The translations under genes and the position numbers were made by a program. DNA of 64,000 nucleotides from Candidatus Doudnabacteria bacterium RIFCSPHIGHO2_02_FULL_42_25 (GTDB taxonomy: Bacteria > Patescibacteria > Doudnabacteria > UBA920 > O2-02-FULL-48-8): assembly GCA_001777665.1 (NCBI GenBank), contig MFEQ01000006.1, positions 138,956 to 202,955 on the forward strand, written 5' to 3'. Positions within the stretch are counted from its first letter, which is position 1, and each line of letters starts with the position of its first letter. This document shows, one piece after another, positions 47,422-55,906 of the stretch. Below the pieces are notes generated by a model. It did no database searches, was not told where the DNA came from, and saw only the letters and a program-made list of their open reading frames with translations.

Positions 47422-48747
47422 ATGCGAATTTGGCTACTAGGAACTGAGGGTCGGCTGGCCAAGATGGCACGACATCTCAACAAGTTCGGACACGACGTGT
47501 TCTTTTCCGGGCCCGGTTGTCCTGGAACTGAACGACATGCTTCGCGCATCAAATTCGATCTCAAGGAACTGGACTTCCAGAAGATGCGGCAACTCGCATC
47601 GGACCACGCGATCGATTTGGCTGTTCCAGGTTCCGAGGACCTACTCGATCAAGGAATCGTCAACGAGTTCGAAGGAGTTTGCCGGGTATTCGGTCCGACG
47701 CGTGAAGCGGTCAAACTCGAAACCGACAAACGGTTCTCCTACGAAATCATGACGAATGTCAAAATCCCACAGGCCTTCACCCGATGGTACGAGAACTTCC
47801 ATATCGCTTACGGGGATCTCAAATCCCACTTCGATAACTTCGACCTGCCGCTCGTAATCAAGCCACAAGGTCCCACTGCCGGGAAAGGTGTTATCGTCGC
47901 ACACGATCTGGCAACTGGCAAAAAAGCCTTGAAGGACATGCTGGTTGATCATAAGTACAAAGAAGCCAGCCGCATGATCGGACTCGCTGACTACCTGACA
48001 GGCTCGGAGTGCACTGTATTCGTCCTCAGCGACGGGCACGAAGACTCGATCCGATTTTTTGCAGCGGCACGTGACTGCAAAGCCGCCTGGCCAGCCAAGG
48101 ATGGCAAGCCTGCAGGACCGAACACGGGTGGCATGTGGGGACTTTCAAGCATCCCAGAATGGGATGAGTTCCTTTACGAAGAAGTAATGGGCTATGCACG
48201 AAACGTTATCAGACTCATGCGTCGAATGCGGCATCCTTTCCGAGGGTGCCTCTATATCTCGCTGAAGCTCGTACCCATGGAAGATCTCCCACGACTTGTG
48301 ACACCTACGGTGGTCGAATTCAACGGCAGATTCGGTGATCCGGAAGCGCAAGCCACGTTCGAGCGACTCGAAAGTGACCTCGCTCCGATTCTCTGGGCTT
48401 GCACGGAATCAGGCAAGCTCAATTCAGTCGAAATCAAGATGAGCGATCGCGTCGGTGGTTGTCTCGTCATTGCCGCCCCGGGTTATCCGGAATCCTCTCA
48501 GAAGGGAGGAAAGATCACTGGGACCGAGGAAGCCGAAGCCCTAGGTGTGGAAGTCGAACATTGCGGCACCAAACTCAACGACGCCAACGAACTAGTCGTC
48601 GACGGCGGCAGGGTTCTCAACCTCAATGCTTCTGATGCTAACGTTGAGGCACTCCGCGACAAACTGAACAGAGCAGCGGCCTGCATCCACTTCGAAGGAG
48701 GTCAGCACTGGCGCAACGACTTCGGTGATCCCTCAGTAGCGTCATAG
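47422..48747 (+). CDS. purD: Phosphoribosylamine-glycine ligase (GAR synthetase)
   Basis: 441 aa. ATP-grasp enzyme: MRIWLLGTEGRLAKMARHL (Rossmann start), VPGSEDLLDQGI, FGPTREAVKLETDKRFSYE, LPLVIKPQGPTAGKGVIVAHD, TVVEFNGRFGDPEAQ with metal ligands and a PurD-type C-terminal domain (GVEVEHCGTKL...). It makes GAR, the substrate of PurN. Follows purN by 5 nt. The WAC/EFNGRFGDPEAQ form differs slightly from E. coli (usually EFNxRFGDPETQ). Confidence 0.93.
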   Translation: MRIWLLGTEGRLAKMARHLNKFGHDVFFSGPGCPGTERHASRIKFDLKELDFQKMRQLASDHAIDLAVPGSEDLLDQGIVNEFEGVCRVFGPTREAVKLETDKRFSYEIMTNVKIPQAFTRWYENFHIAYGDLKSHFDNFDLPLVIKPQGPTAGKGVIVAHDLATGKKALKDMLVDHKYKEASRMIGLADYLTGSECTVFVLSDGHEDSIRFFAAARDCKAAWPAKDGKPAGPNTGGMWGLSSIPEWDEFLYEEVMGYARNVIRLMRRMRHPFRGCLYISLKLVPMEDLPRLVTPTVVEFNGRFGDPEAQATFERLESDLAPILWACTESGKLNSVEIKMSDRVGGCLVIAAPGYPESSQKGGKITGTEEAEALGVEVEHCGTKLNDANELVVDGGRVLNLNASDANVEALRDKLNRAAACIHFEGGQHWRNDFGDPSVAS

Positions 48748-48751
48748 TCTG

Positions 48752-48791
48752 CAAGCATCAAGCGAGCAATTCGCTTGGTGTTCTTTTTTTT
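48752..48791 (+). terminator. Terminator of purN-purD
   Basis: CATCAAGCGA-loop-TCGCTTGGTG followed by TTCTTTTTTTT. Confidence 0.9.
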
Positions 48792-50004
48792 AAAATTTAT
48801 ATTGGCCATTGGTGTAGATAATCTTTGATCGGCCATTGTTCCAATGCGCAGTGATTGTTCGAGGTGTAGTCGTAACCACATCAGTGTGCACAGTGGATTC
48901 GTTGTATCCCAATTTTAATTTATCAGCTTTCGTAAGTTTAGCTGGGTTACCTACGTAGGTATCTACGTAGGAAGCGCCCAGGGCAACGTGAGAGTTGCCA
49001 TATTCGCCTCCGATATTTTCATCAAACAAAGTCTCGGCCATGAATTTATCAATTTTCGAAAACCGGCGATCAGTCATGGAGAATTCCCCTAGCTTATTTG
49101 CGTTCGGGGTAGCGATCATGTGTTTGAGGAGAGCTTCATTTTTTTTCGCAGTCGCTTTGGTCACCAGTCCGTTTTTGAATTCTAGATAGATTCCAGTGAC
49201 TATATTCCCATATCGATACAGCGGTTGATTGAATCGCATCCAACCATTCGTCCCTCGCCAGTCTGGAGAAGTAAAAATCTCAAAGCTCGGAATATTCCGG
49301 CCACTTCCACCCAGCCAATTCCGGGTTTTACCTATCGTCACCCACAAATTCGCATCAGAGCCAGTGACATGCACTTTATCAATTTTCATTTTATTCAATT
49401 TCAATCGGTAAGACTCCAACTGATTGGCAACCGATTTCCATTTGGCAATCGGATTTTTTTCATTGAGAAAACAAGCTTTGATAATCTGATTCCAGTACTC
49501 TTTCAAACTCAGCCCAGCTTCATGAGCCATGGCTTCTGTCCCATAGAGTGCTAGGGTCCAAGTAAATTTTCCTTTGTGCTCTTTGGCATTGCGCCACTCG
49601 ATGTATGGTTTATGTGATTCACCTCTCGCCATAATTTTCTGTGGATCGACACCGTGGAGAGCCCTGACATCTGTCTCACTTAATACATAAATCGAATGAT
49701 CAATCTCATCCACTATCCCCTTCATGTATTTGCTCGGAAAAAATTTGATCTGATGATCCTGGGCATTCACGAAAAATTCTTTTTCAAAGTTATACGGATG
49801 ATGTTGATCTGGTCGATAAGATGAGATAACATGACCACCTGCTTTGAGTACAGCTCGGTATAATTCCAAATACAGGGGTTTGGCCGATTCATGACAAATA
49901 AGCATGACTACATCACCATGCTGAATACCCTTGCCGCCGTTGAGGGCGTAATTGACTAAGACATTGGCGTAGTTTTTCAAAATCTTCTGGGATGGTGTAT
50001 ACAT
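48790..50004 (-). CDS. M29-family aminopeptidase (thermophilic metalloprotease)
   Basis: 404 aa. M29/AmpS family layout: KILKNYANVLVNYAL at the start, DVVMLICHES, IDHSIYVLSETD, VTGSDANLWVTIGKTRNWLGGSGRNIPSFEIFTSPDW (key residues Glu and trailing EVFT-type motif), HMIATPNANKLGEFS and HVALGASYVDTYVG with metal-binding His. Cytoplasmic dinuclear-metal aminopeptidase releasing N-terminal residues. Divergent from the FIST operon. Confidence 0.9.
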   Translation of the reverse strand: MYTPSQKILKNYANVLVNYALNGGKGIQHGDVVMLICHESAKPLYLELYRAVLKAGGHVISSYRPDQHHPYNFEKEFFVNAQDHQIKFFPSKYMKGIVDEIDHSIYVLSETDVRALHGVDPQKIMARGESHKPYIEWRNAKEHKGKFTWTLALYGTEAMAHEAGLSLKEYWNQIIKACFLNEKNPIAKWKSVANQLESYRLKLNKMKIDKVHVTGSDANLWVTIGKTRNWLGGSGRNIPSFEIFTSPDWRGTNGWMRFNQPLYRYGNIVTGIYLEFKNGLVTKATAKKNEALLKHMIATPNANKLGEFSMTDRRFSKIDKFMAETLFDENIGGEYGNSHVALGASYVDTYVGNPAKLTKADKLKLGYNESTVHTDVVTTTPRTITAHWNNGRSKIIYTNGQYKF

Positions 50005-50061
50005 AGGGTTACTTTATGGTATAATAAGACAAAGATCAACCTTAAAAAGGATACAAAAAAT

Positions 50062-51204
50062 ATGAAAATTGAGCAAAAACGCTGGACGAAGGATGGAGGC
50101 TGGGAGAATCTTTCCACTCAAGCTGGAATTAATCCCCAATTAGTTTTGGCATTTGGCGAACGGACGCTTATCGAAGACCCCAATAATTTTCAACAGATCA
50201 AAAGCTTTTACCCAAGCGCGAACATTATCGTCTGCTCCACGGCTGGTGAAATTTTAGGGGATAAAGTTACGGATAATTCTATCGTGGTCAGTGCTATCGA
50301 ATTCGAAAAAACTCAACTCCAGTTCCAACAAGCAGTGATCGGACAAGCCGATGACAGTAAAAAAGTTGGTAACCAGTTAGCAGAAACTTTGCCGAAAGAA
50401 GGATTGGTTCACGCCATGGTGTTTTCCGATGGCTTGAAAGTCAACGGCACGGCCCTAGTCAATGGGCTAAATGAAAAACTTCCGCCAACGGTATCAGTGA
50501 CAGGAGGCTTGGTCGGCGATGGGGCGAATTTCAAAAAAACTTCACTGGGACTAAATGAACCTGGTCAGGAAGGTAAGGTTATTTTAGTCGGCTTTTATGG
50601 AACCAATCTCAAAATTGGTTATGGGTCCCTTGGAGGTTGGGATGCGTTTGGTGTAGAACGTGTAATTACCAAAGCTAAAAATAATATCCTATATGAATTG
50701 GATGGCCAGCCAGCCCTAAAACTTTATAAAGAATATCTGGGCGACCAAGCTGCAGGACTGCCTTCGACCGGCCTCCTCTTTCCTCTACGCTTACGTTTAA
50801 ATGACGGCAAACAGACCGAAGTTGTCCGAACGATTCTAGCAGTGGATGAAAAAGAACAAAGTATGACATTTGCCGGGGACATGCCCGAAGGCACACCAGC
50901 GGCACTAATGAAGGCAAATTTCGAACGCTTAATCGATGGAGCTTCTGGCGCTGGCAACATGAGTGTCGAACAACTAGGCAAACAAGAACCAGAACTAGCG
51001 GTCCTGATTAGTTGTGTCGGCCGGAAACTGGTGCTGAAAGAACGAATCGATGAAGAAATCGAAGCGGTTCGCACAGCGATTGGTAAAAATTCAGCCATCA
51101 CTGGGTTCTATTCTTATGGAGAACTCTGTCCCACCGCAGCCACGGAAAAACAATGCCAGCTCCACAACCAAACCATGACCATCACGACATTTCGCGAAGT
51201 CTAA
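50062..51204 (+). CDS. FIST-domain sensory protein
   Basis: 380 aa. FIST N domain (LVLAFGERTLIEDP, NIIVCSTAGEILGDKVTDNS, VTGGLVGDGANFKKT) and FIST C domain (ELDGQPALKLYKEYLGD, LISCVGRKLVLKERIDEEIE, ITGFYSYGELCP). FIST proteins are proposed small-ligand sensors in signalling. No membrane segment. Six nt before the histidine kinase gene, so it probably delivers the input signal to that kinase. Confidence 0.94.
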   Translation: MKIEQKRWTKDGGWENLSTQAGINPQLVLAFGERTLIEDPNNFQQIKSFYPSANIIVCSTAGEILGDKVTDNSIVVSAIEFEKTQLQFQQAVIGQADDSKKVGNQLAETLPKEGLVHAMVFSDGLKVNGTALVNGLNEKLPPTVSVTGGLVGDGANFKKTSLGLNEPGQEGKVILVGFYGTNLKIGYGSLGGWDAFGVERVITKAKNNILYELDGQPALKLYKEYLGDQAAGLPSTGLLFPLRLRLNDGKQTEVVRTILAVDEKEQSMTFAGDMPEGTPAALMKANFERLIDGASGAGNMSVEQLGKQEPELAVLISCVGRKLVLKERIDEEIEAVRTAIGKNSAITGFYSYGELCPTAATEKQCQLHNQTMTITTFREV

Positions 51205-51210
51205 TCATAA

Positions 51211-52581
51211 ATGCATCGAATCCTCAAAAGACAAGTTGAACGAACCTTCGAAGATGTCTCAAAACTGACGCCGGAGGTTAAATCATTACTCGATCTGGTC
51301 AGTAACACTTACGACCATTTCGACGAAGATCGGAAATTACTCGATCGGTCTTTGAGTTTGAGTTCTCAAGAATTTTTGGAGAAAAGTAAAAATTTAGTCG
51401 AAGCTAAAACGAAAATTGAAGAAATCGTCCATGAACGGACCCAAGAACTTCGCAAAACCCAGGCACGACTAATCGCTTCCATCGAAAGTTTGTCTCTCGG
51501 GTTTTTGATTTTAGATGAAAAGGGTAAGGTTTTTTTGGGCAACCGAATGTTCAACGAAATTCTGGGGGTAAGTGCTGATAATTCAGTGGAACAAATTGAC
51601 GATCAGCTCGGTGACAAAATCAATCTCAAATCAATGTTTGACGATGCGATTACCAATCGAAAAACTCTGTCTGCAAAAATTCCTTACGGCCAGAAATCAT
51701 TGACCGTTTTTGTCAGCCCGATTGCCCTCAATCCTGCCAAAAGTATTGGCGCTGTGCTGGTGATCGAGGATATCACCAAAGAACAACAAATCGACCGGGC
51801 GAAAACCGAATTCGTGAGTATGGCCAGCCACCAGCTGCGCACTCCCCTGACCATCGTCAAATGGCACATCGAAGCCATGCGGCTAAAGCTGCTCAATCAT
51901 CCCTACGAACGAGTGATTAAAAAAAACCTCGATCATATCGACGAGGGAACGAAACGGATGATTGCTTTGGTCAAGGCCTTACTCAACGCCTCCAGAGTTG
52001 AACTCGGGAAAATGTCAGTCATCCCAGAACCGCTCGATTTTTTGGAACAATGCAAAAACGTCATGGAAGAACTAACTGAAGAAATTAAAGTTAAAAATCT
52101 CCATGTCGTGGAAACGTTTGATCCGAATTTGCCTGAAATGACCGCGGACCAGAATATTTTAACTATGATTATCCAAAACTTATTAACCAACTCTGTGAAA
52201 TACACTCCTCCAGATGGCAACATCCTCATAACAGCCAACCTTGCTGAAAACAACATGATCTTGTTTAAAATCACAGACAGTGGTTATGGTATCCCGAAAG
52301 AAGCGCAGAACAAAATTTACACAAAACTCTTCCGGGCTGATAACGTTAAACTCCTGAAACTCGGCGGTACGGGATTGGGTTTATACATCACCAAAGCCAT
52401 CGTCGAAGCCGCCGGTGGAAAAATATGGTTTGAATCACCAGCAGCCATGCCCGCAGGAGTATTCAATACTACTCCGGAACAACCTGGAACCGCCTTCTCT
52501 GTCCTCCTTCCCATTAAATGGAAACCGAAAGAAGAAGGAGTCTCACTGACTGCTGACGATAGTGATTTGCTTTATACATAA
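51211..52581 (+). CDS. Sensor histidine kinase (PAS-HisKA-HATPase)
   Basis: 456 aa, soluble. N-terminal helical region with DRSLSLSSQEFLEKSKNL (a coiled coil often seen in FIST-partner kinases) and a PAS domain around residues 90-190. HisKA follows with MASHQLRTPL (His207), then HATPase_c with QNLLTNSVKYTPP (N box), DSGYGIPKEAQ (G1) and GGTGLGLYITKAIVEAAGG (G2). No transmembrane segments, so the signal is cytoplasmic, fitting FIST. Middle gene of a FIST-HK-RR operon. Confidence 0.95.
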   Translation: MHRILKRQVERTFEDVSKLTPEVKSLLDLVSNTYDHFDEDRKLLDRSLSLSSQEFLEKSKNLVEAKTKIEEIVHERTQELRKTQARLIASIESLSLGFLILDEKGKVFLGNRMFNEILGVSADNSVEQIDDQLGDKINLKSMFDDAITNRKTLSAKIPYGQKSLTVFVSPIALNPAKSIGAVLVIEDITKEQQIDRAKTEFVSMASHQLRTPLTIVKWHIEAMRLKLLNHPYERVIKKNLDHIDEGTKRMIALVKALLNASRVELGKMSVIPEPLDFLEQCKNVMEELTEEIKVKNLHVVETFDPNLPEMTADQNILTMIIQNLLTNSVKYTPPDGNILITANLAENNMILFKITDSGYGIPKEAQNKIYTKLFRADNVKLLKLGGTGLGLYITKAIVEAAGGKIWFESPAAMPAGVFNTTPEQPGTAFSVLLPIKWKPKEEGVSLTADDSDLLYT

Positions 52582-52592
52582 TTAATTTTTTC

Positions 52593-53003
52593 ATGGCTAG
52601 TACTTTTGGGGACAAATTAATACTAATTGTTGAAGACGAAGACGCCTTAGCCGAGGTTTTGGCTGATACTTTAGAGATCGAAGGATTCAAAGTCAAAGTT
52701 TGCGGCAATGGTGAAGAAGGTCTGAAGTATGCGTTAGAAAGCCATCCGGACTTGATACTTTTGGATATGCTGATGCCGAAAATGAATGGTATGACCATGC
52801 TCACCGAACTTCGCAAACAGCAAAAATCCCCCATCAGTCCCGTGATTTTCTTTACCAATCTCAACCAGCTGGACAAAATCGCCAGCGCCGTCGAAGAAGG
52901 TGCTGAAGGCTACATGATCAAAGCCGAAACCTCACTCGAAGAAATAGTCAAAAAAGTTATAGATTTTTTCGAAAAAAAGGCCCGCCCGCCATCGCAAGCC
53001 TGA
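52593..53003 (+). CDS. Single-domain response regulator
   Basis: 136 aa receiver: LIVEDEDALAEVL acidic pair, LILLDMLMPKMNGM with phospho-acceptor Asp58, FFTNLNQL with Thr, and GYMIKAETS with Lys. No output domain, so it acts through protein-protein contact or as a phosphate relay. The last residues (KKARPPSQA) and TGA stop are encoded by the GC-rich palindromic element at 52979-53042, which truncates or extends the native end. Confidence 0.95.
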   Translation: MASTFGDKLILIVEDEDALAEVLADTLEIEGFKVKVCGNGEEGLKYALESHPDLILLDMLMPKMNGMTMLTELRKQQKSPISPVIFFTNLNQLDKIASAVEEGAEGYMIKAETSLEEIVKKVIDFFEKKARPPSQA

Positions 53004-53042
53004 TAGTATTGCTTTAATTCTTGCTCAGGCGTTGCGGGCGGG
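52979..53042. repeat. Dispersed GC-rich palindromic element, copy 2
   Basis: GGCCCGCCCGCCATCGC ... GCGTTGCGGGCGGG with inner AAGCCTGA/TCAGGC-type arms. Inverted copy of 22761-22828. Confidence 0.85.
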
Positions 53043-53077
53043 AAGCTACCAGTAAAGCTAAGCCAAGCGTTTAAATC

Positions 53078-53812
53078 CTAGTCTGAAACCAAGATATTCC
53101 CGGTCATGGTCGAGGCATGGGCGCTGCAATGGTATGGATAAATTCCATTAGTTGTAAAAAGAATGGTATAACTTTCCCCGGTCTTCAATGCCTGGGAATT
53201 TTGAGCTGGATAATAAGTATGATCGGGGTGGGAGTCAGTGTTTACATAGTGCTCGACGACCTCATCGTTAACCCAAGTCACTTTGGTTCCGGGTTTGATT
53301 TTTATATCCCTTGGCTTAAACATTAATTCAGACATTTTTATAGTTACTTCGTTTTCGTTAATTTCCTGATAGTTAAGCGCAAGGAAATGATCAATCGCAA
53401 ATTCAAAGTGACCCTCATGGCAGGATCGGTCTGGCCAGCAAGCCGTATAATTAACTTTATATAGTCCATTTGGTGCTGCTGGATTAAAATTTCTCCGCAT
53501 CGCTAATTTATCGGAATCAATTTGAAGATCCCCGACACCATACTCCACGTCGTCTTTGATGATGGAAATCGACGACGGCGGGGCCAGATCAAAATTAAAA
53601 TCAATAACAATATTTATTGGGGCAGCGGCTAAAACCGATCCGTGTGCCGGTGTGTTAGTTTCATAATGCGCACTTTTCTTTGGTGTGTTAAAAGAAATTG
53701 GGTTACTTTCAGTCTTTAAGTTAGTCGGCTCACTATTGGTATTATCGAGAAATAACCAAATTCCTAGAGCAATTACAACCAAAATAACCGGCAAAATAAT
53801 TTTTTTTGACAT
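53078..53812 (-). CDS. Membrane-anchored CopC plus plastocyanin-like copper protein
   Basis: 244 aa. N-terminal anchor (IILPVILVVIALGIWLFL). A CopC-like domain follows (HYETNTPAHGSVLAAAPINIVIDFNF and YKVNYTACWPDRSCHEGHFEF). The C-terminal cupredoxin has type-I copper ligands: His in VVEHYVN and Cys/His/Met in YPYHCSAHASTMTGN. Predicted extracellular copper carrier or resistance protein. It lies beside a CopB ATPase, ZIP transporter and a metal-type regulator block, consistent with copper handling. Confidence 0.85.
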   Translation of the reverse strand: MSKKIILPVILVVIALGIWLFLDNTNSEPTNLKTESNPISFNTPKKSAHYETNTPAHGSVLAAAPINIVIDFNFDLAPPSSISIIKDDVEYGVGDLQIDSDKLAMRRNFNPAAPNGLYKVNYTACWPDRSCHEGHFEFAIDHFLALNYQEINENEVTIKMSELMFKPRDIKIKPGTKVTWVNDEVVEHYVNTDSHPDHTYYPAQNSQALKTGESYTILFTTNGIYPYHCSAHASTMTGNILVSD

Positions 53813-53822
53813 AATTTTTTTA

Positions 53823-54182
53823 TTAATGACGATAATTAGAATAAATCAAACTCAATATTTTTGCTAAATTGATTACAATCAAGCCCGTCAACAGCCAATA
53901 ATCTAAATTGTGAGTAAATAATTGATATAAAACCCCAACGGAAAGGACAATTGTTCCAGCAATTAGAGCAATTCGATTTGCTGAATACCGATGAGCAATT
54001 TCTCTTTCATCAACACTTTTTCCCTCACCCACCAAAGACATTGCCACGACATAAACGACTAGTAGCAGAGAAATTGAAATCATGGCATTCATGGACATCC
54101 CATCCGGGTGAGGTTGCAACAAAAATCCAGTTAATAGCGCAATAAATACCAACAACACCAAATAGTAAACAACAACTTTCAT
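53823..54182 (-). CDS. Small membrane protein next to an XRE regulator (DUF2178-like)
   Basis: 119 aa from ATG 54182 (MKVVVYYLVLL). Four hydrophobic segments with VGEGKSVDEREIAHRYSANRIA between helices 2 and 3, the arrangement seen in small membrane proteins paired with XRE regulators. The start lies 1 nt after the regulator's stop, so the pair is one unit. Function unknown; such partners may modulate the regulator. Confidence 0.7.
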   Translation of the reverse strand: MKVVVYYLVLLVFIALLTGFLLQPHPDGMSMNAMISISLLLVVYVVAMSLVGEGKSVDEREIAHRYSANRIALIAGTIVLSVGVLYQLFTHNLDYWLLTGLIVINLAKILSLIYSNYRH

Positions 54183-54183
54183 A

Positions 54184-54381
54184 TTATTTAACATAGAAAA
54201 GCTCCTCAACTGAAACCTTAAAAAATTTTGCTAAATTAATTGCCAAAGCTAAAGAAGGGATGTAATTCCCTTTTTCGATTGCGATAATCGTTTGCCTAGA
54301 AACAGAGGTTGCCGCAGCTAATTCTTCTTGAGTTATCCCCAGTTTTTGGCGCATATTTTTTACATTATTACTTAAATTCAT
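54184..54381 (-). CDS. XRE-family transcriptional regulator
   Basis: 65 aa, one helix-turn-helix: MRQKLGITQEELAAATSVSRQTIIAIEKGNYIPSL (key residues Q, S, R, E). Typical of the small YozG-like regulators. Divergently transcribed from the 99-aa secreted protein gene across a short region with two AAGTATACTT-like palindromes, which are its probable operators. Confidence 0.92.
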   Translation of the reverse strand: MNLSNNVKNMRQKLGITQEELAAATSVSRQTIIAIEKGNYIPSLALAINLAKFFKVSVEELFYVK

Positions 54382-54392
54382 AATTTATCTAT

Positions 54393-54447
54393 GTAAAGTA
54401 TACTTGACAAAGAATTTTTAGTCAACTATGTTAAGTGTACTTAACAT
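54393..54447. promoter_or_regulatory. Divergent operator-promoter region of the XRE regulator
   Basis: Operators GTAAAGTATACTTGAC (54393-54408) and ATGTTAAGTGTACTTAACAT (54428-54447). A plus-strand promoter TTGACA (54404-54409), 17-bp spacer, TATGTT (54427-54432) is overlapped by both, so bound regulator would block the 99-aa gene and probably its own. Confidence 0.75.
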
Positions 54448-54464
54448 TAAGCAAGGAGAAAAAT

Positions 54465-54764
54465 ATGAAACTTTTCTTCCAAGGTACCGTACTAAGCTTG
54501 GTTCTAGTCGCAAGCTTCGCCCTCGCAGGCACAGCTTCGGCTAGTGTGGATATGACTGAAGGTTTTGTCTGTCCGGTGATCAAAACGGAAAACGTTTTGA
54601 ATAGTCCGCGAGGCGGGACTCTCGGCGACACTGGCCACTATACCATCGGTGGTCCAGATGTTATGGTTCCGATCCACGCAACTAACGACGATGGCGCTGG
54701 TGTCCCTCCTGGACCTCATGCCGCACCAGGTGATACGACCTACACCGCGATCTGGGCCAGATAA
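54465..54764 (+). CDS. Small secreted protein controlled by the XRE switch (99 aa)
   Basis: Start ATG at 54465 with AAGGAGA upstream. Signal peptide MKLFFQGTVLSLVLVASFAL..ASA. Mature part of about 75 residues is Gly/Pro/His-rich (GDTGHYTIGGPDVMVPIHA, PGPHAAPGDTTY) with one Cys (GFVCPVIK). Unrecognised. GC-richer than flanking genes. Converges with the ZIP transporter gene with no gap. Confidence 0.75.
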   Translation: MKLFFQGTVLSLVLVASFALAGTASASVDMTEGFVCPVIKTENVLNSPRGGTLGDTGHYTIGGPDVMVPIHATNDDGAGVPPGPHAAPGDTTYTAIWAR

Positions 54765-55517
54765 TTAGTGAGTTGAAAAAATAAGATAGCCGATCAGGAC
54801 TAAACCTACTCCAAACGGCAAAATTACGCGGTAGAGGTGCCTGTGCCTGGCTCGGTGATGGATTTCTGGGATCAAATCAGAGAGCGCAATGTAAGAGAAA
54901 ATTCCAGCAACTCCAGCTAGTAGATACGGCATGATCGATACAAATGAACTCGCAGCAGTATAGCCTACTAAAACACCAATCAAGGCGCCAACCGCCGAAA
55001 ATAAATTGACTAGAAAAACTTTGGTTTTGGACCAGCCACGATCAAGTAAAATTGCGAAATCTCCGATTTCTTGGGGCACTTCATGCGCGGCAACTGCTAA
55101 GGCCGTGGTCAAGCCTAGTGCTGGACTCGCAACAAAGGCGATAGCAATTGCTATGCCATCTAAAAAATTGTGAAGGGTGTCGCCCAAAATGATCAAAGCT
55201 GGCAAGGTTTCTGTGTGATCCTCATGCGTGCCTTGGGCTTCTGAATTATGTCGATGCGAATACTTCATCAGTGTCCGTTCCAACACAAGAAAAAAGAAAA
55301 CACCAACTAGAAATGCAATAAATATATAGTGGGGCTCTTCAACCACTTCCACAGCTTCGGGCAACAAATCCAAAAAGCTCACACCCAAAAATGCGGCCGC
55401 GGCAAATGCCAAAAGCGATGTCATAATTTTTTTGACATCTTCTGATCGCCACAAAACAAATAAGCCTCCGACGAGGGCAATTATACTTCCCAACAAGCTG
55501 TATAATATCAATTCCAT
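54765..55517 (-). CDS. ZIP-family metal transporter
   Basis: 250 aa, eight hydrophobic segments. Metal-site motifs GDTLHNFLDGIAIA (TM4) and AAHEVPQEIGDFAILL (TM5), and a His-rich loop HRHNSEAQGTHEDHTE between TM3 and TM4. Imports or balances Zn, Fe or Mn. Neighbours handle copper and stress. Confidence 0.94.
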   Translation of the reverse strand: MELILYSLLGSIIALVGGLFVLWRSEDVKKIMTSLLAFAAAAFLGVSFLDLLPEAVEVVEEPHYIFIAFLVGVFFFLVLERTLMKYSHRHNSEAQGTHEDHTETLPALIILGDTLHNFLDGIAIAIAFVASPALGLTTALAVAAHEVPQEIGDFAILLDRGWSKTKVFLVNLFSAVGALIGVLVGYTAASSFVSIMPYLLAGVAGIFSYIALSDLIPEIHHRARHRHLYRVILPFGVGLVLIGYLIFSTH

Positions 55518-55535
55518 ATACTTATTCTAACAAAA

Positions 55536-55562
55536 AAACCGCTCCAGATCGAGCGGTTTTTC
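55536..55562. terminator. Terminator hairpin between the GlsB and ZIP genes
   Basis: AAAAAACCGCTC-loop-GAGCGGTTTTTC with runs on both sides; on minus it ends the 85-aa gene transcript. Confidence 0.85.
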
Positions 55563-55573
55563 TGTTTACTTAT

Positions 55574-55831
55574 TTAAAAGATAAGATTTAACAAAACCAG
55601 CAGAATTACAGCCCCCACTACTGCCCAAACAAAACTCATCATGCTCGATGGTCTCTCTGCCCCAGGAGCGCCTCCCATGCCCATCTTATCAGCTATCCAT
55701 CCGCCCAGGAACGCTCCCACAATACCTACAATAATATTACCAGGGATCCCATACGCCGCGTCAGCGCCTACGATCATAGTCGCGATCCACCCCGCTAACC
55801 CTCCAAAGATAATCCAGATAATAAAGTTCAT
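55574..55831 (-). CDS. GlsB/YeaQ/YmgE family stress protein
   Basis: 85 aa, three hydrophobic glycine-rich segments: FIIWIIFGGLAGWIATMIVG, IPGNIIVGIVGAFLGGWI and VWAVVGAVILLVLL. Family known as transglycosylase-associated or general-stress membrane proteins; molecular role uncertain. A perfect AAAACCGCTC/GAGCGGTTTT terminator lies just beyond the start side (55536-55562), ending the ZIP-side transcripts or this gene's neighbour. Confidence 0.9.
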   Translation of the reverse strand: MNFIIWIIFGGLAGWIATMIVGADAAYGIPGNIIVGIVGAFLGGWIADKMGMGGAPGAERPSSMMSFVWAVVGAVILLVLLNLIF

Positions 55832-55906
55832 ACTTGCCCTTTCATTTAATGTCTAGTTATTATAGCTCAAGCAATTGAAAAGTACATAGTACTAATGTAC
55901 AGCTCA

